Both the position numbers and the translations under genes were made by a program. This document shows, one piece after another, positions 35,028 through 43,451 of a stretch of DNA of 48,710 bases. The stretch's first letter is position 1; every line of letters starts with the position of its first letter. This DNA is from Vitreoscilla sp. (GTDB taxonomy: Bacteria > Pseudomonadota > Gammaproteobacteria > Burkholderiales > Neisseriaceae): the NCBI GenBank assembly GCA_030150505.1, contig JASLFS010000016.1, forward strand, positions 1-48,710, given 5' to 3'. The notes beneath the pieces were generated by a model. The model searched no databases, had not been told where the DNA came from, and was given only the letters and a program-made list of their open reading frames with translations.

Positions 35028-35968
35028 TAGCCTCTACTCGCTTTTAAGAATAACCACAAGAAAAAAGGTGCCCCAAAAATAGCAATGACAATGCCAACAG
35101 GAACATCAACAGGATAAACCACTGAGCGGGCAACAGTATCAACCAACAACAAAAACACTGCGCCAATAATGCTTGAAATAATCATGATTTTTTGGCGGCT
35201 ACCACCATAAACACGAGAAACTACATTGGGAATCATCATCCCAACAAAACCGATAATGCCCGATAAAGATACCGCAGCACCCGTTAAAATAGCGGCACCC
35301 ATAATGGTTAATATTTTGGTTCGATTAACATTAACGCCCATGGATGTTGCAGTTTCTTCACCTAGCATCAAGCAATCTAATTGGCGACCTAAGGAAATTA
35401 ATAAAATCAAACCAATAATAGCGCCGATTAAAGCATAATGAATGGGAATAAATCCTGCATTGGCAAGGCTACCCATCAACCAATTGGTTGCGCTACGCAA
35501 TACCATATCATCAGAAACAAACATGATGAGATTCACAATCGCACCGCAAAAAGCACTGAGAACGAAACCAATAACCAATAAACCAACTCGACCTCCGCCA
35601 AACAAGTGATGTGTTAGCAAAACCAATAAACAAACAACACTTGCGCCAATAAAAGCCGCAATGGGAATGCCAATACCAACACTTCCAATCGCTAACATAC
35701 TTACCACGCCCAATGCCGCGCCACTAGAAGTACCAATCAAACTAGGATCTGCCAAAGGGTTTCCAAATAAAGCTTGTAAGGCTGCGCCACTACATGACAA
35801 TGCCGCACCAATTAACAAAGCGGTTCCAATACGAGGCCAGCGCAATTCCCATAGCTCAATAGGCAGCTGCTCTGGGCGAATCCACTCGTCTCCGCCCATG
35901 CCAAGGCAAACATAAACCAATACAGCTAGAATTACCGTTGATAACCCTAGCTTCACCAATGAACTCAT
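35027..35968 (-). CDS. hmuU: Haem ABC transporter permease
   Basis: A 313-residue FecCD-family permease with about 9-10 membrane helices. Family landmarks are LRWPRIGTALLIGAALSCSGAALQALFGNPLADPSLIG near the N-terminus (quoted as the LRWPR and GNPLADP motifs), LGEETATSMGVNV in the coupling loop, and GIIGFVGMMIPNVVSR. It forms the inner-membrane haem channel as a dimer. GGGAAAG precedes the ATG at 35968. It lies 20 nt downstream of hmuT and one base from hmuV. Confidence 0.92.
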   Translation of the reverse strand: MSSLVKLGLSTVILAVLVYVCLGMGGDEWIRPEQLPIELWELRWPRIGTALLIGAALSCSGAALQALFGNPLADPSLIGTSSGAALGVVSMLAIGSVGIGIPIAAFIGASVVCLLVLLTHHLFGGGRVGLLVIGFVLSAFCGAIVNLIMFVSDDMVLRSATNWLMGSLANAGFIPIHYALIGAIIGLILLISLGRQLDCLMLGEETATSMGVNVNRTKILTIMGAAILTGAAVSLSGIIGFVGMMIPNVVSRVYGGSRQKIMIISSIIGAVFLLLVDTVARSVVYPVDVPVGIVIAIFGAPFFLWLFLKASRG

Positions 35969-35988
35969 TACTTTCCCATCTTCTTAGA

Positions 35989-36780
35989 TTACTTACCCAA
36001 TTGATGCAGTTTTTGTACCACTTTTGAGCTATCTAAACCCAAGCGTAAGAAATCTTTGGCATCCCAAGCCACTACTTTATTATTTACCGCAGCAGGAGAA
36101 GCTTTAATTTCAGGTTGAGCTTTATATTTAGCCAAACCACCTAATACACCTAAATTATGAGAAGCAATCACAATAACATCTGGCTTCGCTGTTAACCAAG
36201 CCTCACGAGACATCGGCTTCATGCCATCAATACTTGCAGCAGCATTAACCCCACCCGCTTGGCGGATAAGGTAATCACCAACGGTATTTTTACCTGCAAC
36301 CAAACGGCCATCATAGCTTAACAAATACCGTTTATTGCTTTTAGGCAAAGCTTTCATTTGCGTTTGCCATTTGCTTGCTAGTTGGTTAGCTGCTTGGGTT
36401 TTGCCAGTTAGCTGCCCAATAGTTTTAATCCCACGAATATAATCTTCACCTGTTTCTTTTGGTGAAACATTCACAGCTTTAATTCCTACTTTATTAAGTT
36501 GTTGATACAAACCTGCTGGTTGAACCATCCAAGAACCGATAACCACAGTCGGTTTAAGTGCCACAATTGGCTCTGGACTTAGCGCTCGATATACACCAAC
36601 ATCTTTGGCTTTAGATAAACTTTTATGATGGCTACTATTATTATCTCGACCGATAACATCAGCTGAAGCACCAATGGCAACAACAATATCTGCAACATCA
36701 GGAGACAGTACAACAATTTTCTCTGCTAGCGCCGCTTGCATCATCAAAACAGTGCTTAGTCCCAATACTAATTTCTTCAT
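35989..36780 (-). CDS. hmuT: Periplasmic haem-binding protein
   Basis: 263 residues with a cleavable signal peptide (AALA|EK, about residue 19). It is a class III periplasmic-binding protein (FecB/HmuT fold) with VVLSPDVADIVVAIGA, VGVYRALSPEPIVALKPTVVIG, and a long connecting helix. The conserved haem-ligand regions are DVGVYR... and the Tyr in KRYLLSYDG. It carries haem to HmuUV. The gene is 20 nt after hmuS and has AGGAATG upstream. Confidence 0.9.
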   Translation of the reverse strand: MKKLVLGLSTVLMMQAALAEKIVVLSPDVADIVVAIGASADVIGRDNNSSHHKSLSKAKDVGVYRALSPEPIVALKPTVVIGSWMVQPAGLYQQLNKVGIKAVNVSPKETGEDYIRGIKTIGQLTGKTQAANQLASKWQTQMKALPKSNKRYLLSYDGRLVAGKNTVGDYLIRQAGGVNAAASIDGMKPMSREAWLTAKPDVIVIASHNLGVLGGLAKYKAQPEIKASPAAVNNKVVAWDAKDFLRLGLDSSKVVQKLHQLGK

Positions 36781-36800
36781 TTCATTCCTATTCTATTTTA

Positions 36801-37838
36801 TTACTGAGGCAATTGGCATTGTGCAATCTCACACAAAGCAGCTTGCCAACTTGCTAACTCTGCTTGGCCTTCTGACCGCTGTCCAAATAAAGTTAAAGCA
36901 ATATCACCATTTTTATCAAATGCCTCTAAGCAGCTAACTAGACCATCTTGGCAATATCTGAATACCACCCAGACATCTTGAATTTTTTCATCATCCAAGT
37001 GTAAAACAAAATCATTCTCTTTACTATCCAATATATTTAACCAACCGCGCAATCTTTTCACATTATGAATAGTACCCGTTTGAATTTGCACCGCACCACG
37101 ATTACCAACAAAAATCATCACTGGAATTTCTTGTGCTTGCACCAAATTCAAAATAGTTTCAATACTCTCTTTTTGTAAACGAAATGCATGATTGGCTGGT
37201 GCTTGTTCAAAAGCAGCGATTCGAGACAAATCATAATCTGCTATTAACTTATTAAACTGATGGACGTCTTTCATCTCAAACCAAGATGAATGATATTGAC
37301 TCAACTCTTGCTCTGAAAGTTTTGGATTGCTTTGTATTTGACGTTTAAAGTCATTTTTAAAAATAGGCTTAATTTCGCTATCGTGCGTACTAAGCATCTC
37401 CTGCCAAGCAGGTAAATATGATTCATCTTGTAAATATACTTTTTGGACAGCCAAACCATATTCATCAAAAAATTGAATTGAATGCAACTCTCTTTCATGG
37501 GCAAAGAAAGTATATGCCAATGCTGCATGCCATCTACTTGTAAACAACCGAACATCAATTCCGCCTGCATTCACCGCGATACCAAACTGCTCAGTCACTT
37601 TTAAGTTTTTATAAACCCCTACTTTTTCATGAACGGCCACATCATTTCTCACAGTGCACTGCAAAGGCCCCATGTTTTCTAGCTTTTGTAAGATAGTCCT
37701 AGGATCATCCAAATAAATAACACCAGGAGCATCTGCCAATAAAGCACCTTCCCCTACGCCTAAAGCATCTGCACCATCTTTTTGTCTTAAATACGGCTGC
37801 TCTTGCTTTAACTGCAAGTATTTTTCCCAATGATTCAT
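36801..37838 (-). CDS. hmuS: Haem-degrading/carrier protein HmuS (HemS family)
   Basis: 345 residues, the normal HemS/HmuS/ShuS length, built of two tandem HemS domains (about 1-165 and 180-340). Motifs seen are LGVGEGALLADAPG, LGPLQCTVRNDVAVHEKVG-like (here MGPLQCTVRNDVAVHEKVG), VGNRGAVQIQTGTIHNVKR and LHLDDEKIQDVWVV. It takes up haem in the cytoplasm and, in homologues, degrades it or shields it. It is first in the hmuSTUV operon and lies 49 nt downstream of a good Fur-box match. No TonB-dependent haem receptor is in the window, so the outer-membrane step is encoded elsewhere. Confidence 0.92.
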   Translation of the reverse strand: MNHWEKYLQLKQEQPYLRQKDGADALGVGEGALLADAPGVIYLDDPRTILQKLENMGPLQCTVRNDVAVHEKVGVYKNLKVTEQFGIAVNAGGIDVRLFTSRWHAALAYTFFAHERELHSIQFFDEYGLAVQKVYLQDESYLPAWQEMLSTHDSEIKPIFKNDFKRQIQSNPKLSEQELSQYHSSWFEMKDVHQFNKLIADYDLSRIAAFEQAPANHAFRLQKESIETILNLVQAQEIPVMIFVGNRGAVQIQTGTIHNVKRLRGWLNILDSKENDFVLHLDDEKIQDVWVVFRYCQDGLVSCLEAFDKNGDIALTLFGQRSEGQAELASWQAALCEIAQCQLPQ

Positions 37839-37886
37839 TGATTCTTCTCTTAGTCAGGGTTAAACAATAAAGTGAATTATACTATT

Positions 37887-37905
37887 AATAATGATAGTGA
37901 TTTAC
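37887..37905 (-). promoter_or_regulatory. Fur box upstream of hmuSTUV
   Basis: AATAATGATAGTGATTTAC matches the 19-bp Fur consensus GATAATGATAATCATTATC at 14 of 19 positions. It overlaps a perfect palindrome (ATAGTG at 37894 with CACTAT at 37905-37910). Position and operon content both fit iron-repressed haem uptake. Confidence 0.75.
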
Positions 37906-37926
37906 ACTATTAAAGAAATTAAAGGT

Positions 37927-37956
37927 AAAAAAAAGCTCCCTTTATTACAAGGGAGC
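37927..37956 (-). terminator. Intrinsic terminator after tsdA
   Basis: GCTCCCTT / AAGGGAGC with a 6-nt loop and eight T residues on the minus strand, 49 nt past the tsdA stop and close to the hmu Fur box. Confidence 0.88.
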
Positions 37957-38004
37957 AAATGAATAATCCCATCAGGAATCAATCACTACCATTCTGCAAA
38001 TTTC

Positions 38005-38910
38005 TTAATAACGGGCATCTTTCGGCTTTTTACGATTTGGCCAGTCATTTACTTTTCCAGCAAAATCTGGTCTTGGCATATGAGTAAAGTACTCAGATAC
38101 ATCAACAGCTTCTTGATCTGTTAATACTCCGCCTTGTCCCCACATACCATCTTTTTGAACACCCATTGGCATATTGTATTTAACAAATTGAGCAGCTTTA
38201 TAAGTACGAGCTAAACCAGCACCAATGTTAAAAGATTCATCACCCCATAAAGGTGGGAAAATAATATTACCACGGCTATCTTTCATTCCTTCACCATTAT
38301 CACCATGGCAAGTAGCGCACTGCATAGCATAAATGTCTTTACCACGCTCTACATTAGGAACCAATGATTCATCAACAGGACCTGAGTTAACCAATTTAAC
38401 TTTAACATCTGCTGGCTGTGTTTTACTCAACCAATCCATGTAAGCTAACATTGCTTTCATTTCCTTCGAATCAACTGCCAATGGCTTACCATTCATTGAG
38501 CGTTGGAAACAACCGTTAATACGCCCTGCCAAATTAACCTCTTTACCCGAACGAGGCATCACTTTTGGATACTGATGGCTCGTGGTCAAATAAGGTGCGC
38601 CAAACTCTTGTTTACCTTCCGCAATATGGCAACTATTACAGTTCATAGATGCGCCAACATTATCAGGCAACATGCGTTTGGTTTCATTTAATAATAATTT
38701 ACCGTAACGGATTTCTTCAGCGTTTGCCTCATTAGCAATCTCTAAATCATCCGGAATCATGTATTCACCAATTTTTTTACCTGATTCATTAACGATTTCA
38801 AATTTTTCTGGGTTAGAGCCTGTTAATTTAGGTCCTGATAATGAATAAGCACCTACTCCAACTAAGGCAACCACAACAGCGGCCACTGACCATTTAGCTA
38901 CTTTACTCAT
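38005..38910 (-). CDS. tsdA: Thiosulfate dehydrogenase / tetrathionate reductase TsdA
   Basis: 301 residues with an N-terminal signal or anchor (about 5-25), then two c-type haem domains. Haem 1 is CNSCH (91-95) and its unusual axial Cys is Cys134 in RINGCFQRSMNG, the diagnostic TsdA motif. Haem 2 is CATCH (198-202). The haem-2 distal site reads YNMPMG, placing Asn246-Met247 where A. vinosum TsdA has Lys-Met and, as I recall, C. jejuni TsdA has Asn-Met; the Campylobacter enzyme works well as a tetrathionate reductase. It interconverts thiosulfate and tetrathionate in the periplasm. It overlaps the upstream three-haem cytochrome by 4 nt and lies opposite a TtrSR-like regulator. Confidence 0.93.
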   Translation of the reverse strand: MSKVAKWSVAAVVVALVGVGAYSLSGPKLTGSNPEKFEIVNESGKKIGEYMIPDDLEIANEANAEEIRYGKLLLNETKRMLPDNVGASMNCNSCHIAEGKQEFGAPYLTTSHQYPKVMPRSGKEVNLAGRINGCFQRSMNGKPLAVDSKEMKAMLAYMDWLSKTQPADVKVKLVNSGPVDESLVPNVERGKDIYAMQCATCHGDNGEGMKDSRGNIIFPPLWGDESFNIGAGLARTYKAAQFVKYNMPMGVQKDGMWGQGGVLTDQEAVDVSEYFTHMPRPDFAGKVNDWPNRKKPKDARY

Positions 38911-40262
38911 TTACTGTCTCCCTTAGATGGTTGAACATTCGGCGCTTTATTATTAATAAAGTGACGAGTTTTAGCGACATCTTTAGCAGTCACTTCAGGA
39001 GCAGTATTGTTCCAACTATTGCGAATAAAGTTTACAACACTTGCTACATCTTCATCACTTAGATTATTAAATGCTGGCATAACAAATGCCATTTTATCAG
39101 CTGGCGTATGAGGCATCGCAGCACCTTCAAGCGTTACCTGAATAACTGACTGAGCATTTTGAGCGTACACTGCACTATTATTATTCAATGCAGGGAAAAT
39201 TCGTGGTACACCAGCGCCGTCTGCACGGTGACAAGTGAAACAATATTCAACATACAATGCTGCACCACGATTGGTATTATCGTAAGTATTGTTCAATAAC
39301 ATTTCAGTTGTCTTATCTTCTTTTTTAGGCATCTCTAAGATTTTGCCTTTGGCTGGACTTAACTGCTTCAGATAAGCAGCAGTACCGCGCAAATCTTCAT
39401 CTGTCCAATATTGAGAACTGTGCTCCACAACATCCGCCATTGCACCGAATGCAGAAACTTTATCTGTACGACCAGTTTTCAAGAATTCATAAATTTCATC
39501 AGCAGACCAACTTGCTAAACCTTGAGCCTCACCACGCAAGCTTTTAGCTCTCCAGCCATCAATCACCGCACCTGCTAAATAAGTATTATTGTCTTTATTG
39601 CTTAAGGCTTTTTCTTGATACGCAACACCACGAGGTGTATGACATGCTCCGCAATGCCCTGGTCCTTCTACCATATAAGCACCACGATTCACTTCTCCTG
39701 ATGCATTTGGATCGGCAACGAATTCTCGATTAGGAGCAAATAATGCTTGCCAGTAAGCAACAGGCCAACGCATGCTCATGATGCGAGGGAATGTTGAAGC
39801 TGCATTTTCTTGAGCAACTGGTTTTACTTGCGTCATAAAGTATGCATACATAGCCTTGATATCTTCATCAGGCATAATGGTATATGATGCATATGGCATT
39901 GCTGGGTAAAGTGGGCTCATGTCTTTACGAACACCATGCTTAACCGCAGCATTAAATTCTTGTAATGAATACTCACCAATTCCTGTTGCACTATCTGGTG
40001 TGATATTAGTTGAATAAATTGCCCCAAATGGTGTCATCATTGCTAAACCACCGGCAAATTCTTGTTCTCCTGGCACAGTATGACAAGCTGCACAGTCTGC
40101 TGTTTTCGCAACATATTCGCCACGAGAAATTAAACTACTATCTTTTAAATCAACATTATTATCTACGGTTTGAACACGGCTATGCGGTATCATTAAAGCT
40201 CCGCCGTAGCCAAGCGCTACTAGAACCGCACCAGCGATTAAGGTTTTTGTGAGTCGTTTCAT
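38907..40262 (-). CDS. Three-haem cytochrome c, likely electron partner of TsdA
   Basis: 451 residues with an uncleaved-looking N-terminal hydrophobic segment (about 5-25), so probably periplasmic and membrane-anchored. It has three CXXCH sites: CAACH (57-61), CGACH (204-208) and CFTCH (341-345), each in a separate cytochrome domain. The layout matches the triple-haem subunit of membrane alcohol/gluconate dehydrogenases, but here it sits 4 nt over the start of tsdA with no dehydrogenase nearby. It probably passes electrons between the quinone pool or another cytochrome and TsdA, filling the role of TsdB (a dihaem protein in others). Confidence 0.85.
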   Translation of the reverse strand: MKRLTKTLIAGAVLVALGYGGALMIPHSRVQTVDNNVDLKDSSLISRGEYVAKTADCAACHTVPGEQEFAGGLAMMTPFGAIYSTNITPDSATGIGEYSLQEFNAAVKHGVRKDMSPLYPAMPYASYTIMPDEDIKAMYAYFMTQVKPVAQENAASTFPRIMSMRWPVAYWQALFAPNREFVADPNASGEVNRGAYMVEGPGHCGACHTPRGVAYQEKALSNKDNNTYLAGAVIDGWRAKSLRGEAQGLASWSADEIYEFLKTGRTDKVSAFGAMADVVEHSSQYWTDEDLRGTAAYLKQLSPAKGKILEMPKKEDKTTEMLLNNTYDNTNRGAALYVEYCFTCHRADGAGVPRIFPALNNNSAVYAQNAQSVIQVTLEGAAMPHTPADKMAFVMPAFNNLSDEDVASVVNFIRNSWNNTAPEVTAKDVAKTRHFINNKAPNVQPSKGDSK

Positions 40263-40337
40263 CGTTATTATCCCTAAAACAATTTTCCGTCAACTAATTA
40301 TTCTTTTGACGATTGAATTTATTGTCGCTGATAATAG

Positions 40338-40364
40338 GTAGTTACTACATTGTGGAAAACCACA
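40338..40364. promoter_or_regulatory. Two adjacent palindromes between the cytochrome operon and ttrS
   Basis: GTAGT-T-ACTAC (40338-40348) and TGTGG-AAAA-CCACA (40351-40364) lie 2 nt apart in the 135-nt divergent spacer. They are candidate operators for the TtrR-like response regulator, controlling the cytochromes and perhaps itself. Confidence 0.5.
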
Positions 40365-40397
40365 TAAGCCAGTATTTATTGATTTAGGACAACAACC

Positions 40398-42152
40398 TTG
40401 AGAGCTTATATTCTAATTTTACGAATGATCATCCTCTTCAGCTGCTTGCTGATTCCCAATCTTGCTAATGCAAAAACTTGGTACATCGGCGTTTTGGCTC
40501 CGCGAGGCGATGAGATGGCCAATCAAAAATGGTCTCCTTGGCAAAAAAGCTTATCAAAACGCTGGAAAAATGAACAATTTATATTGGTTCCATTGAGCCT
40601 AGAAAACTTGGGCAATGTCGCCAATGACCATAAACTAGATTTTATATTGGCTCCCCAAACCAGTTTTCTCAGTTTACAAAAGAAAATCCATCTGCGCTGG
40701 CTCGCTAACTTAGAAAAAAATAGTTTCTCATCCATCAGCTCCAGTGAAGAAGTCGGCACAACGATTTGGGTGAATACTGATAGTACTATTCAAAACATTA
40801 AAGATTTAAAGTATAAAAAAATTGCTGCCGTTAATCCCAAAGCCTTTGGTGGATATCTAATGGGTTACAAATTACTAAAAGATGCTAACTTGAGAGAAGG
40901 TAAAGATTATCAGGTGCAATTTACTGATTATCCTATTGATCAAGTCCTCACTCAATTAAATGCACACCAAGTCGATGCAGCCATCGCTCCCGTTTGTTTA
41001 ATGGAGGAAATGCAAGCACAAGGATTAATTAAACAACAAGACTTCCGTGCCCTTCACCCTACTCATGAATATGAACGTTGTATTAGTAGCAGCCCTTTAT
41101 TACCTAGCTGGACATTAGCAGCACTACCATCGGTTCCTAATTCTTTTGCGAAAGAAATGACTAATTTTCTATTGCAAACTCAACCTGCTCATCTACCACA
41201 ATGGACATTGCCTGTTACTTCTCGTGAAGCTGAAGATATCTTAAGATCCATCTACAAACACCCTGATCAAATGAACATTTGGCAAGTTGCTAAACTGTGG
41301 ATTCGTGATAACTATTGGATTATGGGCAGTGTTTTAATTACATTGATTTTATTATTACTCAATACTGCATGGATGAGCGTACTGGCACATAGAAGACAGA
41401 AAAAATTAAAATCCGCCTATCAGCGAGTACGGGAATATGAAGAATTAATGCTACAAACAGATAGAATTAATTTGCTAGGTGAAATGACTTCAGGTATTGC
41501 ACACGAAATTAATCAACCTTTAGCAGTGATACAAAGCTATGCTGAAGGTAGCCTTATTCGCCTACAGCCAATTCCAGAGACACAATCAATTCAACAAGCA
41601 CAAGAAAAGATTATTGAACAAATACAAAGAAGCGTAGAAATCATTCATAATCTCCGCTCATTTGTTAAACCTAAGCCAGAATTCAGTGTACAACAATGTC
41701 AAATACACCAATTGGTTCAACAATGTATTTCATTTTTTCATATTCAGTATTCTAAAGATCCTATCGTTATTCAAAACAATATTAACCAAGATTGTATCGC
41801 CAATACTGTGCCTAGCATTATTGAACAAGTATTGATGAACTGCTTATTAAATAGCAAACAGCAAGGTGCAAATGTTGTTAGCATCCACTCAGATTGTGAC
41901 CAATCTGATCATTTCTTAAAAATTGATATTTTGGATGATGCTGGTGGATTCAGCCAAGAACGGCTGTCTTTCCCATTTGAACCATTTAAAAGCAGCAAAA
42001 ATACAGGTTTAGGCCTAGGTTTGGTTATTTGCGAAAGATTATTGAACTCTATTGGCGGTCAACTGCATCTAAGTAATCGACACGATGGCATTAAAGGTGC
42101 CAAGGTTAGCCTATGGCTCCCTGAAAAAACTGCTACCAAACAAAATAATTAA
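40398..42152 (+). CDS. ttrS: Sensor histidine kinase, TtrS-like (tetrathionate sensor family)
   Basis: 584 residues. Signal peptide to about residue 25 (NANA|KTW-type); a PhnD/TtrS-like periplasmic binding domain (about 27-290: TWYIGVLAPRGDEMANQKWS, DFILAPQTSFLSL, AVNPKAFGGYLMGYKLL, HQVDAAIAPVCLMEEM); one membrane helix (about 310-330); then a FixL-type kinase core with His369 in GIAHEINQPLAV, the N-box and GLGLGLVICERLL. The start is TTG at 40398 with AGGA upstream; the ATG at 40425 lacks a ribosome site. TtrS senses tetrathionate in Salmonella and Shewanella. It is followed after 11 nt by the response regulator. Confidence 0.85.
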   Translation: MRAYILILRMIILFSCLLIPNLANAKTWYIGVLAPRGDEMANQKWSPWQKSLSKRWKNEQFILVPLSLENLGNVANDHKLDFILAPQTSFLSLQKKIHLRWLANLEKNSFSSISSSEEVGTTIWVNTDSTIQNIKDLKYKKIAAVNPKAFGGYLMGYKLLKDANLREGKDYQVQFTDYPIDQVLTQLNAHQVDAAIAPVCLMEEMQAQGLIKQQDFRALHPTHEYERCISSSPLLPSWTLAALPSVPNSFAKEMTNFLLQTQPAHLPQWTLPVTSREAEDILRSIYKHPDQMNIWQVAKLWIRDNYWIMGSVLITLILLLLNTAWMSVLAHRRQKKLKSAYQRVREYEELMLQTDRINLLGEMTSGIAHEINQPLAVIQSYAEGSLIRLQPIPETQSIQQAQEKIIEQIQRSVEIIHNLRSFVKPKPEFSVQQCQIHQLVQQCISFFHIQYSKDPIVIQNNINQDCIANTVPSIIEQVLMNCLLNSKQQGANVVSIHSDCDQSDHFLKIDILDDAGGFSQERLSFPFEPFKSSKNTGLGLGLVICERLLNSIGGQLHLSNRHDGIKGAKVSLWLPEKTATKQNN

Positions 42153-42163
42153 AAGGATTTATC

Positions 42164-42757
42164 ATGCATCCAATCCATATCATAGATGACGACCATTCCG
42201 TACGAGAAGCATGTCAATTTTTATTAGAAAGTATTAATGAACAATCTATTCTTTGGGAACATGCTCAGCATTTTTTAGACAATGCCAATCTGACTGAAGC
42301 TGGCATCCTGATTCTAGACATGAGAATGCCACATCTAAGCGGACAAGATTTATTTGCTCATATCCAAGCAAACAAACTACCCTTTGCCGTTATCTTCCTA
42401 ACTGGACATGGCGATATTGGACTTGCTGTGGAATCCTTAAAAACAGGCGCCATTGATTTTTTAGAAAAACCAGTATCATTGTTCAAATTGCAAAACGCAC
42501 TGGGCTTAGCCAAACACCATTTACAACAACGTTTACAGCAACAAAAAATTGCAAAACTCTATCAAAACCTAAGCCAAAAAGAACAAGCAGTTTCACAACT
42601 TGTTCTACAAGGTTTAACCAACAAAGCCATTGCTGATGAGCTCAGCATTTCAGTCAGAACAGTCGAAGTTCACCGCTCAAATGCCATGCTAAAAATGGAA
42701 GCAGAAACCCTAGCCAGCTTCATCATCAAGCTAGAACACGCTCAAACTGATTCCTAA
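42164..42757 (+). CDS. ttrR: Response regulator, TtrR-like (FixJ/NarL family)
   Basis: 197 residues. The receiver domain (1-120) has Asp9-10 acidic pocket residues, the phospho-Asp52 in LILDMRMPHLSG, Thr in LTGHGDI and Lys in FLEKPVS. The LuxR-type helix-turn-helix (about 135-190) has LSQKEQAVSQLVLQGLTNKA and SISVRTVEVHRSNAM. FixJ-type length and domain order match TtrR. It pairs with the sensor kinase 11 nt upstream. AAAAGGA precedes the ATG. The likely targets are the tsdA cytochromes across the divergent spacer. No terminator follows on the plus strand that I can support. Confidence 0.87.
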   Translation: MHPIHIIDDDHSVREACQFLLESINEQSILWEHAQHFLDNANLTEAGILILDMRMPHLSGQDLFAHIQANKLPFAVIFLTGHGDIGLAVESLKTGAIDFLEKPVSLFKLQNALGLAKHHLQQRLQQQKIAKLYQNLSQKEQAVSQLVLQGLTNKAIADELSISVRTVEVHRSNAMLKMEAETLASFIIKLEHAQTDS

Positions 42758-42811
42758 TCCCAAGTACCCTACTGCAAAATAAAGTACTCATCATTTCCAT
42801 CAAGCTAACAT

Positions 42812-42855
42812 AAAAAAAGCCACTAGCTCTAGTTAATAATAACTATGCTAGTGGC
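42812..42855 (-). terminator. Orphan minus-strand terminator
   Basis: GCCACTAGC (42819-42827) and GCTAGTGGC (42847-42855) form a 9-bp stem; the T-run (seven T) follows only on the minus strand. No minus-strand gene precedes it, so it implies an unlisted minus-strand transcript. Confidence 0.65.
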
Positions 42856-43080
42856 ACAACACACACATCAAGAGGAAACTTCAATATACACGATTATTTA
42901 ATGACATTCCAAAGCAATACTGCTCGATACTCCCCATTAAAACAGCATTTTTTTCCAAAACACGAAAAACCAACTACTTGATATTCAATGTCTTTTTTTC
43001 AAAAAACAGTAGAATATTGCCCATAAAAAGACAACCTTACCTACTAAGCAACAATTTATTTATATATAATATTTAACGTA

Positions 43081-43118
43081 ATTTTATCCTTTTATTTCAA
43101 TAAGTAAAAGGATAAAAT
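43081..43118. repeat. Perfect 14-bp inverted repeat
   Basis: ATTTTATCCTTTTA and TAAAAGGATAAAAT flank a 10-nt spacer, 18 nt before the FNR box. It has no T-run, so it is not a classical terminator; it may be an operator or an RNA element. Confidence 0.75.
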
Positions 43119-43135
43119 CTATAATATAGATAATA

Positions 43136-43149
43136 TTGATTTAAATCAA
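43136..43149 (+). promoter_or_regulatory. Perfect FNR box
   Basis: TTGATTTAAATCAA is an exact match to the FNR consensus TTGAT-N4-ATCAA. A -10-like TAGACT at 43170-43175 would put transcription start near 43183, so the site is centred about -41, the class II activating position. Confidence 0.75.
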
Positions 43150-43182
43150 ACTATTTGATGTATAAACGTTAGACTATTTATA

Positions 43183-43260
43183 CCATATCAGATATATTAA
43201 CTAGACACATTTATATGACTTTATTCAATGCCCTACAGCCCATTTGTAGGGCTATTTTTT
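43183..43260 (+). ncRNA. Predicted FNR-activated small RNA (about 78 nt)
   Basis: The segment starts at the predicted FNR-dependent start and ends in an intrinsic terminator: GCCCTACA / TGTAGGGC (43230-43252), 7-nt loop, then a six-U run. The part before the terminator is A/U-rich and unstructured, typical of Hfq- or ProQ-bound regulators. No credible ORF lies inside (an ATG at 43215 reads through the terminator). By analogy with AniS of Neisseria and FnrS of E. coli it may repress aerobic genes, but I see no sequence identity that would prove it. Confidence 0.55.
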
Positions 43261-43451
43261 ATTTTAAAATCATACTCTTGCATAAAAATACCACAAAATA
43301 AATACATAAAATCAAATACTTTATATTTAAAAATCAAATAATTTAGCTTTTTAACAGCCAAAATATCCAATATAAATTTAATATCGTGCAAGCCACCAAT
43401 TAATACTAAAAATCCTCATCCTAGCTCTTGATTACAATATAAGCACCTTTA

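Noticed and set aside
40379..40392. FNR-like TTGAT-TTAG-GACAA before ttrS
   Set aside because: Only the left half matches; the right half has 3 of 5 bases. Not distinguishable from chance in this AT-rich spacer.
43215..43305. Short ORF across the predicted small RNA terminator
   Set aside because: It reads through the intrinsic terminator stem and U-run and has no ribosome site.
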